From JBDKJS01 sp039806065 (lineage in GTDB: Bacteria; Bacteroidota; Bacteroidia; AKYH767-A; 2013-40CM-41-45), in the NCBI GenBank assembly GCA_039806065.1, contig JBDKJS010000165.1:1-5125 (forward strand): a stretch of 5,125 nt of DNA. Direction: 5' to 3'. Within the stretch, counting starts at the first letter, position 1; every line of letters begins with the position of its first letter. Position numbers and translations under genes: made by a program. Positions 1-5,125 of the stretch are shown here, piece by piece. The notes beneath the pieces are model-generated. The model was not told where the DNA came from. It worked only from the letters and a program-made list of their open reading frames with translations, and ran no database searches.

Positions 1-1
1 A

Positions 2-904
2 ACCTATGCCCAACAAGATCCACAGTATACGATGTATATGTTCAATCAGTTGGCAGTGAACCCTGGTTATGCAGGCAGCCGAGATTGTATGAGTGCGACA
101 GCACACTACCGTAATCAGTGGGTAGGTATAGATGGCAGCCCAAAGACTTTAGGATTTGGGATCCACAGTCCATTAAATAATGAGAAAGTAGGCTTAGGTT
201 TTCAAGTAGTGAATGATAAACTAGGAGTATCCAATACAACGAGTATAACAGGCAGTTATGCCTATAGGATACAAGTGAGCCCCAAAGGTAAATTAGCCTT
301 AGGCTTACAAGGATCAATAACAAACTATACCAATAAGTTAACCGATGCAATAACCACAGCAACGAATGATAACACCTTTGGAAAGAACACAAATTTATTG
401 CTACCTAACTTTGGAGCAGGCTTGTACTATAGTACCCCCAAAGCCTATATAGGAGCAACCATCCCACATTTAGTAAATAATCACTTAGAAGAAAAATCAA
501 ATACGGCAATAAATACAACATCAGCCCGTCAGTTTCGTCATTTATTTTTAATGGGCGGCATGGTGATGAAGGTAAGCGAAGCAGTAAAATTTAAGCCCAA
601 CGCGTTATTAAAATATGCCCCAAACAGCCCAATACAAACCGATATAAATGCAAGTTTTTTATTCCATGATGCATTATGGTTAGGTGCTACATGGCGAAGC
701 GATGTAAGTACGTTAAGAGATAAGCTAACAGAAAGCGTAGATTTTATGGCTATTTATGAAATCAATAATAATTTACGAATGGGTATAGCATATGATTTAA
801 CCATAAGCAAAATAAAAGGGTATACACCAGGCTCATACGAAGTAATGTTGGGGTATGATTTTAATAGAAAGATGGATAAGATGCTAACCCCACGATACTT
901 CTAA
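2..904 (+). CDS. PorP/SprF family type IX secretion outer-membrane protein, 5' partial
   Basis: PorP/SprF-family outer-membrane protein. The family supports T9SS export or surface attachment of particular cargo, for example SprF for the gliding adhesin SprB. The frame is open from position 2. The ten codons before the ATG at 32 read TYAQQDPQYT, the usual family mature N-terminus just after a signal-peptidase I site (A-Q-Q-D-P-Q-Y), followed by MYMFNQLAVNPGYAGSRD. The true start and most of the signal peptide therefore lie left of the window, and the ATG at 32 is internal. 300 residues are visible. The rest has the alternating pattern of beta-strands and ends in GSYEVMLGYDF...PRYF, the characteristic family C-terminus with a terminal aromatic residue, as expected for an outer-membrane barrel. 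The PorE-like gene follows after 120 bp on the same strand and is probably cotranscribed. Family assignment is strong; the specific cargo is unknown. Confidence 0.93.
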   Translation, partial: TYAQQDPQYTMYMFNQLAVNPGYAGSRDCMSATAHYRNQWVGIDGSPKTLGFGIHSPLNNEKVGLGFQVVNDKLGVSNTTSITGSYAYRIQVSPKGKLALGLQGSITNYTNKLTDAITTATNDNTFGKNTNLLLPNFGAGLYYSTPKAYIGATIPHLVNNHLEEKSNTAINTTSARQFRHLFLMGGMVMKVSEAVKFKPNALLKYAPNSPIQTDINASFLFHDALWLGATWRSDVSTLRDKLTESVDFMAIYEINNNLRMGIAYDLTISKIKGYTPGSYEVMLGYDFNRKMDKMLTPRYF

Positions 905-1024
905 AGAAAAAGTTATTAGATACTTGTTATTAGTTATAAGGAATACAAAGTTGATGAATGACTACAAACGAGAGCCAAACAGATGAAACAATAAAAAAAA
1001 CCGAAATCAAAGCAAGACAAGCAC

Positions 1025-3187
1025 ATGATTAAAATCTACAAAATAGTACTAACGGCACTACTAATAGTAACCAGCATCAGTCAACAACTGAATGCGCAAA
1101 GTTATGTATTGAAAAAAGGGAATAAGATGTATGACCGCATGGCCTATACCCCAGCAATAGACTATTTAAAGAAGTCATTAGGCAAAGAAGACAATTGGGA
1201 AACCAAAGCCAAGTTAGCCGAATGCTATCGCAAAGTAAACGACGCTATCAATGCAGAATATTGGTATGGTCAAGTAGTACTAAGCAATAGTGCAACCCCT
1301 GAGCAAAAATTAAACTATGCCCAGATGTTGCAACAAAATGGCAAGTTTGAAGAAGCAAAAAAATGGTATGCAGAATATAGCCAATTGCGCCCAATGGATA
1401 ACCGAGGCAAAATGGGCTTAGAAGCTTGTATGGAATTAGCCACATTCTATAAAGATAGTATGATATACCGAGTAGAATATATGCCATTCAATAGCAATAA
1501 GAGCGATATATGCCCAAGCTATTACCAAGATGGAATATTGTATGCAAGCGATAGAAAATCAGGCAATAGTATCAAAAGAGAATACCAATGGACAGGGGAT
1601 GGTTTTTATAATATGGTATGGGTAAAAAAGAATGGAGCCAATGATTATGGCAAAACAAAATTATGGGAAGGCAAAGCCAATACAAGAGTACACGAAGCAG
1701 CCGCTACCTTTAGCCGCAATGGCGATGAAATGTATTTTACCCGAGATAACTTTAATAATGGTAAAATGCAACGCAGCAGCGATAGAATCATTAAATTAAA
1801 AATCTATCACCAAAGCCGCACAGCCGAAGGCTGGACAACCCCAACCGAATTTGAATATAATAGCAATGAATACAGCACAGGTCATCCAAGCCTAAGCGCC
1901 GATGGCAAAGAATTATACTTCACCAGTGACCGCCCAGGCGGATATGGCGGAACAGATATATGGATGTGTAAAAAAGAAGGCGATAGATGGAGTGCCCCAC
2001 AAAACTTAGGTGGCGATATCAATACCGAAGGCAACGAAATGTTCCCTTATATAGCCTATAACAATACTTTATACTTCAGTAGTAATGGAATGACAGGCAT
2101 GGGTGGCTTAGATATTTATGCTACACTTAACACCAACGGAAAATGGAGCAAACCAAGAAACTTAGGCTATCCAATGAATAGTACAAAAGATGACTTTGGA
2201 ATCATAGCAACAGACCTTTGCAATGAAGGCTATTTAACCAGCAACAGAAAAGGAACAGATGACATTTATAGCTTTACCAAACAATGCTTAATGCTAAATG
2301 CCTTAGTATATGATGCACAAACCAATGAACCGATAGAAGCAGCATCGGTAAAAGTAATGGACAATGGCACCCAAAAAGAAATCAAATCATCGGATAAAGA
2401 TGGTAAATTTAGTATGTGTATAGCTGAAGGTCATGAATATGAATTTCCAACAACCAAAGAAGGCTATCAAGATAACACGGTAAAACTAAGCACAGCCGCA
2501 AACCGAGGCGATAAAATAGAAGTAAAAATACCATTAACCCGAATAGCCGTATTTGAATTAAAAGGCAAAGTATATAATGAAGGTACAAAACTACCCATGT
2601 CAGGCGTAAAAGTAGTATTAGAAAGCCTATGTGATAATACCCAACAAGAAATGATAACAGGCGTAGATGGAAAATACAGCTTCAAACTACAAGCAGATTG
2701 CAAATACAGAGTAACAGCATCAAAAGAAACCGATAAAGAAAAATGCTTACCAGTAAGCGTAGAAAAAAGCACTATGGGCTTAAAGAACAGCCAAACATTG
2801 TATGCAGATTTAGGATTGATATGCAAGGGCGATATTATCCGAATAGATAATATTTATTATGATTTAGATAAATCAGCAATACGCCCCGATGCAGCAGCAG
2901 AATTGGATAAAACTTTAGAAATCTTCAAGAAATATCCAACGTTGAAAATAGAATTAAGAAGTCATACAGATTGCCGTGCACCTGACGACTATAATTTAAA
3001 ACTAAGCCAACGCCGAGCTCAAAGTGCAGTAAATTATTTAATCAGCCGAGGCGTTGACCCTAAGAATTTGGTAGCGAAAGGCTATGGCGAAACAGTGCCA
3101 GTAAATAAATGTGTAGATGGCGTACCATGCCCAGAAGATGAACACCAAAAGAACAGAAGAACAGAGTTCAGGATATTGAGTTTTTAA
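1025..3187 (+). CDS. PorE-like OmpA family protein with TPR, PD40 propeller and two regulatory domains
   Basis: A 720-residue envelope protein with the domain order of T9SS PorE. Residues 1-24 are a signal peptide with likely cleavage after LNA; there is no lipobox cysteine, whereas PorE of Porphyromonas is a lipoprotein. Residues about 26-145 resemble TPR helices (AECYRK, NAEYWYGQV, EEAKKWYAEY). Residues about 150-418 carry five PD40/WD40-like blades, clearest at 287-314 (HPSLSADGKELYFTSDRPGG) and 339-366. Residues about 421-505 and 508-600 are two tandem carboxypeptidase-regulatory-like beta-sandwiches, each with a DGK(F/Y)S motif. Residues about 604-720 are an OmpA C-terminal peptidoglycan-binding domain. 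There D649 of SHTD and R664 of LSQRRA match the Asp/Arg pair that contacts diaminopimelate in OmpA. It likely links an outer-membrane PorP complex to the cell wall. It probably shares a transcript with the PorP gene, since no promoter consensus is visible in the 120-bp gap. True porE orthology is not shown; paralogs of this architecture are common. Confidence 0.92.
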   Translation: MIKIYKIVLTALLIVTSISQQLNAQSYVLKKGNKMYDRMAYTPAIDYLKKSLGKEDNWETKAKLAECYRKVNDAINAEYWYGQVVLSNSATPEQKLNYAQMLQQNGKFEEAKKWYAEYSQLRPMDNRGKMGLEACMELATFYKDSMIYRVEYMPFNSNKSDICPSYYQDGILYASDRKSGNSIKREYQWTGDGFYNMVWVKKNGANDYGKTKLWEGKANTRVHEAAATFSRNGDEMYFTRDNFNNGKMQRSSDRIIKLKIYHQSRTAEGWTTPTEFEYNSNEYSTGHPSLSADGKELYFTSDRPGGYGGTDIWMCKKEGDRWSAPQNLGGDINTEGNEMFPYIAYNNTLYFSSNGMTGMGGLDIYATLNTNGKWSKPRNLGYPMNSTKDDFGIIATDLCNEGYLTSNRKGTDDIYSFTKQCLMLNALVYDAQTNEPIEAASVKVMDNGTQKEIKSSDKDGKFSMCIAEGHEYEFPTTKEGYQDNTVKLSTAANRGDKIEVKIPLTRIAVFELKGKVYNEGTKLPMSGVKVVLESLCDNTQQEMITGVDGKYSFKLQADCKYRVTASKETDKEKCLPVSVEKSTMGLKNSQTLYADLGLICKGDIIRIDNIYYDLDKSAIRPDAAAELDKTLEIFKKYPTLKIELRSHTDCRAPDDYNLKLSQRRAQSAVNYLISRGVDPKNLVAKGYGETVPVNKCVDGVPCPEDEHQKNRRTEFRILSF

Positions 3188-3210
3188 AGAAATAAACACC
3201 GCTAAATATC

Positions 3211-3249
3211 AAACCAAAGGCAGTACGAAAGTGCTGCCTTTGTTGGTTT
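3211..3249 (+). terminator. Hairpin terminator after the PorE-like gene
   Basis: A strong stem-loop starts 24 bp past the stop codon. CAAAGGCAGTAC (3215-3226) pairs over 12 bp with GTGCTGCCTTTG (3231-3242), with one G-U pair, around a GAAA tetraloop. AAAC (3211-3214) can extend the stem with GTTT (3246-3249) across a 3-nt bulge. Only a short T run follows, so the intrinsic terminator signal is imperfect, but the position and stem strength fit transcript end or 3'-end protection for the porP-porE-like transcript. Confidence 0.75.
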
Positions 3250-3266
3250 ATGGAATGAGAGTTTAA

Positions 3267-3311
3267 TTCAAATCCCCCTAACCCCCTTTTCAAGGGGGAA
3301 TAATATTTGAA
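3267..3311. repeat. CCCCCTAACCCCC-type dispersed palindromic repeat
   Basis: The core CCCCCTAACCCCCTTTTCAA begins at 3274. Inside it CCCCCTT (3282-3288) pairs with AAGGGGG (3292-3298) around a TTC loop. Flanking arms TTCAAAT (3267-3273) and ATTTGAA (3305-3311) are perfect inverted repeats that enclose the core. From memory, near-identical C-rich elements are scattered between genes in many Bacteroidota and some other bacteria. That this is a multicopy element here is inferred, since only one copy lies in the window. Confidence 0.65.
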
Positions 3312-3332
3312 AGTGTATAATTCACTTTCAAA
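3306..3332. repeat. 10-bp perfect inverted repeat (hairpin)
   Basis: TTTGAAAGTG (3306-3315) and CACTTTCAAA (3323-3332) are exact reverse complements around a 7-nt loop, TATAATT. The left arm overlaps the right outer arm of the preceding C-rich repeat, so the two structures compete for the same bases. It could act as a terminator in either direction or be part of the same repeat element. No poly-T tract follows on either strand. Confidence 0.6.
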
Positions 3333-3461
3333 ATCACTCACTTTATATTTAGTTATTAAGGAGATTGAAATATTTTTAACCCAAATTACTCATTTAGGTT
3401 TTACCTGATGGGGACTTCTACAAGCTCAGGTTTTAAACTCCTCATTTATCTGAGATGACCG

Positions 3462-3490
3462 AGTTATGGTGAGCATATCGAACCATAACT
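3462..3490. repeat. 9-bp perfect inverted repeat with GGTGAGC...TCGAACC core
   Basis: AGTTATGGT (3462-3470) and ACCATAACT (3482-3490) are exact reverse complements with an 11-nt spacer, GAGCATATCGA. The GGTGAGC...TCGAACC core resembles a short dispersed intergenic palindrome known from many bacterial genomes (from memory). It lies 24 bp downstream of the stop codon of the minus-strand gene, so its transcript would form this hairpin and it may serve as a terminator, although no T-tract follows on that strand. Confidence 0.6.
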
Positions 3491-3514
3491 ATAGCTTTAT
3501 TGCTGAATTTAGAT

Positions 3515-3841
3515 TTAATTCCAAAAATTAAGGAAAGCCCAAAATTTCCTATCATTTAAATATTCTAAATTATGTTGATTTTCAAAAGCTTCGCGTTCAA
3601 AACAAATATTCAAGTATGCCATTTCATGATTTCTATAATGCCACAAATTGGCCAAATACTCAGTGAAGTAAATTAGATAAAATGGAATTATTAGCATTTC
3701 CAATTGCTGCCTGAAATGTATTCTTTCATGATTTATAAAAATTTTATCGTACACTAAATTTTTATTTTTTAAAAATAAAAATGGGTACATTGCCATACCA
3801 TGATAAACTAAAAATTTAAATTGAATGGGAATGAATTGCAT
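3515..3841 (-). CDS. Small HExxH-motif protein, possible minimal metallopeptidase-like, function unknown
   Basis: A 108-residue protein if it starts at the ATG at 3841 (MQFIPIQFKF); an in-frame ATG at 3874 would add 11 residues. I prefer 3841. It starts just before the part that resembles Bacteroidota homologs I recall, and it leaves 78 bp rather than 45 bp to the divergent epimerase. Numbered from the longer start, NHERIHFRQQ contains HExxH (H49, E50, H53), and FEREAFEN has a downstream Glu in an E-x-x-A context (E93), resembling the third zinc ligand of gluzincin peptidases. Between them residues about 58-78 (LEMLIIPFYLIYFTEYLANL) are hydrophobic and may be a membrane or amphipathic helix. 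Another hydrophobic patch, at about 21-35, lies before HExxH. Zinc binding and catalysis are inferences; it could instead be a non-enzymatic membrane protein. No Shine-Dalgarno sequence is visible, as is normal for this phylum. Confidence 0.75.
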   Translation of the reverse strand: MQFIPIQFKFLVYHGMAMYPFLFLKNKNLVYDKIFINHERIHFRQQLEMLIIPFYLIYFTEYLANLWHYRNHEMAYLNICFEREAFENQHNLEYLNDRKFWAFLNFWN

Positions 3842-3919
3842 AATTATATAAGAGGTAAAATGAAATTTTATCATTTAATGACTTCAAAAAAATATTAAAG
3901 TTTAATCAAGTTAAAAATT

Positions 3920-4969
3920 ATGAGAATATTTTTTCACAAAACAAATCTTGAATTTGAGTATCCTTTTACTATTTCAAAAGGAACAAAAACTCATCAATCG
4001 GCCTTAGTAATTTGTATTGAGAATAATAACATTAAAGGTTATGGTGAGGCCCCATCAATAGCTTATTATAATATTTCGGTAGAGCAAATGATAATGGATA
4101 TTAAATTAGCATTAAAGAATTTTGATTTAAATAGTTTCAATTGCGCTGAAGAATGCTGGGCTTATTTATTCAATGAACTACCTAATAATAATTTTGCTTT
4201 ATGCGCTATTGATATGGCTTTGCACGATTGGTTTGCAAAAAAAAACAATCAAAAATTATACGAAACTTTTAATACACCATGGACAAACATACCTCCAACT
4301 GATTATACAATTGGAATAGATTCAGTAGAACTAATGGAGCAAAAAATCAAAGCACATTCAATGTTGATTTATAAAATAAAACTTGGTTTAGGCAATGAGG
4401 AACAAATTTTGGAATCTATTTCAAAATTTACAGATTCAAAAATTAGAATTGATTTTAACGAAGGATTATCATCTGAAAGATTTTTAAAACTTTATCCATT
4501 ATTTGAAAAATATAATATTGAATTATTAGAACAACCATTATCAAAGTTTGATGAACAAGGGATGAAAGAGATTTTTACAGTGAGTAAAATTGATTTATTT
4601 GCAGATGAATATTGTGTTACAGAACAAGATATTGAAAAATGTATCAATAAATTTCATGGTATAAATATTAAGTTAACCAAATGTGGCGGAATAACTCCAG
4701 CATTACGAATGATAAAAAGGGCCAATGAGTTAGGGTTAAAAGTAATGATGGGGACAATGAATGAGAGTAGCATCGGAACAGCGGCTATTGCTCATTTCCT
4801 TCCTCAACTAGCTAAAGTAGATATGGATGGTGTTTTGTTATTGAAAGAGAATTTTGCACACGGAATTAATTTTGATGAAAATAATAAATGCAATGAACCT
4901 AAAGGTTTAGGTTTGGGTGTAATAGTAGATGTTGAATCTTTAAGGAGCTGTTTAGTTGAAGAGTATTAG
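3920..4969 (+). CDS. Dipeptide epimerase (L-Ala-D/L-Glu epimerase-like), enolase superfamily
   Basis: A complete 349-residue enolase-superfamily enzyme of the muconate-lactonizing subgroup, of normal length. An N-terminal capping domain (about 1-120, with GYGEAPS at 40-46) is followed by a beta/alpha barrel. All catalytic positions are present. The KxK pair is K152/K154 in YKIKLG. The magnesium ligands are D178 (RIDFNEG), E204 (LLEQP) and D229 (FADE). The opposite-face lysine is K251 (NIKLTKCGG). The DxD motif D301/D303 (VDMDGVLLL) is typical of dipeptide epimerases, where it holds the substrate's amino group. The spacing of these residues agrees with the E. coli and Bacillus Ala-Glu epimerases. 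The expected reaction is reversible epimerisation of the C-terminal residue of a dipeptide, classically L-Ala-D-Glu from murein turnover. Bacteroidota members vary in dipeptide preference, so the substrate is not certain. No signal peptide is seen, so it is cytoplasmic. It is divergent from the HExxH gene. Confidence 0.94.
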   Translation: MRIFFHKTNLEFEYPFTISKGTKTHQSALVICIENNNIKGYGEAPSIAYYNISVEQMIMDIKLALKNFDLNSFNCAEECWAYLFNELPNNNFALCAIDMALHDWFAKKNNQKLYETFNTPWTNIPPTDYTIGIDSVELMEQKIKAHSMLIYKIKLGLGNEEQILESISKFTDSKIRIDFNEGLSSERFLKLYPLFEKYNIELLEQPLSKFDEQGMKEIFTVSKIDLFADEYCVTEQDIEKCINKFHGINIKLTKCGGITPALRMIKRANELGLKVMMGTMNESSIGTAAIAHFLPQLAKVDMDGVLLLKENFAHGINFDENNKCNEPKGLGLGVIVDVESLRSCLVEEY

Positions 4970-5023
4970 TTTTTATCGGTTATTAATTTGTTTACATCAG
5001 TTATCAATTGAATGTTATTAGGT

Positions 5024-5068
5024 ATATGATATGATTTATCTTAGTAATGTTAAACCAAATATGATATG
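5024..5068. repeat. 10-bp direct repeat ending at a start codon
   Basis: ATATGATATG occurs at 5024-5033 and again at 5059-5068, 35 bp apart. The second copy ends on the ATG of the partial gene at the right edge. In such AT-rich DNA it may be chance; a regulatory role is only a possibility. Confidence 0.35.
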
Positions 5069-5125
5069 TATAAAATTTTCGTTATTATTTTTTTAAGTGT
5101 TTTTGTTTCTATTAAATCATTTGGG
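5066..5125 (+). CDS. N-terminus of an exported protein, 3' partial
   Basis: Twenty codons run from the ATG at 5066 to the window edge without a stop. They begin MYKIFVIIFLSVFVS, a short basic start followed by a strong hydrophobic core, then IKSFG, which fits a signal-peptidase I region. An overlapping ATG at 5061 in another frame reaches a stop after 11 codons, which supports 5066. It starts 96 bp after the epimerase stop on the same strand, so cotranscription is possible. The product is probably exported to the periplasm, outer membrane or outside. No mature sequence is visible, so function cannot be assigned. Confidence 0.6.
   Translation, partial: MYKIFVIIFLSVFVSIKSFG

Larger units (their letters stand above)
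3188..3514. other. Non-coding, repeat-rich gap between convergent genes
   Basis: This 327-bp stretch separates the 3' ends of the PorE-like gene (+) and the small HExxH gene (-), so no promoter is required here. I see no plausible open reading frame or RNA gene. It holds, in order, a GAAA-loop hairpin, a CCCCCTAACCCCC-type element, a 10-bp perfect inverted repeat, a patchwork of short direct repeats (about 3389-3454), and a 9-bp perfect inverted repeat. These are listed separately where they can be delimited. Confidence 0.75.

Noticed and set aside
42..392. Open reading frame of 116 codons on the minus strand
   Set aside because: It lies wholly opposite the PorP-family gene and gives a Leu/Tyr/Ser-rich product typical of antisense shadow frames, with no recognisable domain.
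905..1024. Possible promoter or small gene between the PorP-family and PorE-like genes
   Set aside because: No TTTG/TAnnTTTG pair at proper spacing, no hairpin terminator, and the short frame from the ATG near 955 stops after ten codons. Cotranscription is simpler.
1248..1487. Open reading frame of 79 codons on the minus strand
   Set aside because: It is antisense to the TPR part of the PorE-like gene, whose frame is clearly coding; no motif supports it.
2467..2826. Open reading frame of 119 codons on the minus strand
   Set aside because: It is antisense to the tandem CRD region of the PorE-like gene and has no domain or signal features of its own.
3391..3410. Hairpin AGGT-TTT-ACCT as a separate terminator
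   Set aside because: Only four perfect pairs plus weak flanking pairs; too weak to call as a feature on its own, so it is mentioned only within the repeat mosaic.
3267..3490. CRISPR array or riboswitch in the repeat-rich gap
   Set aside because: The repeats are short, unequal and irregularly spaced with no constant repeat-spacer unit, and the gap lies between convergent 3' ends rather than upstream of a gene.

Overview
The window looks like a low-GC chromosome segment from a member of the Bacteroidota. The main reason is an adjacent PorP/SprF-family outer-membrane protein and a PorE-like protein (TPR, PD40 propeller, regulatory domains, OmpA C-terminus). This combination belongs to the type IX secretion (T9SS) and gliding machinery found only in that phylum. 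The lack of clear Shine-Dalgarno sequences before the genes fits too. I cannot name a genus.

Layout. (1) Positions 1-904, + strand: a PorP/SprF-family protein whose start codon and most of whose signal peptide lie left of the window. (2) Positions 905-1024: a 120-bp gap with no convincing promoter or terminator. (3) Positions 1025-3187, + strand: the complete 720-residue PorE-like protein. (4) Positions 3188-3514: a 327-bp non-coding gap between convergent genes, holding a strong terminator-like hairpin and several inverted and dispersed-type repeats. (5) Positions 3515-3841 (possibly to 3874), - strand: a small HExxH-containing protein of unknown function. (6) Positions 3920-4969, + strand: a complete enolase-superfamily dipeptide epimerase, divergent from the small gene. 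(7) Positions 4970-5065: a short AT-rich gap with a 10-bp direct repeat. (8) Positions 5066-5125, + strand: the first 20 codons of a gene that begins with a signal peptide and is cut by the window edge.

How the genes work together. The first two genes form a likely cell-envelope module. PorP/SprF proteins help T9SS export or anchor particular surface proteins, and the OmpA-like partner can tie the outer-membrane assembly to peptidoglycan. In this phylum such pairs often follow a large secreted surface protein with a type B C-terminal sorting domain, so one may lie just left of the window (inference). The right half is a separate block. The epimerase probably acts in metabolism of peptidoglycan-derived or other dipeptides. 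The divergent HExxH protein has no established link to it. Serine codon choice differs sharply between the two halves.

I do not see a clear undescribed multi-gene system here. The least explained items are the small HExxH protein and the repeat-rich convergent gap.
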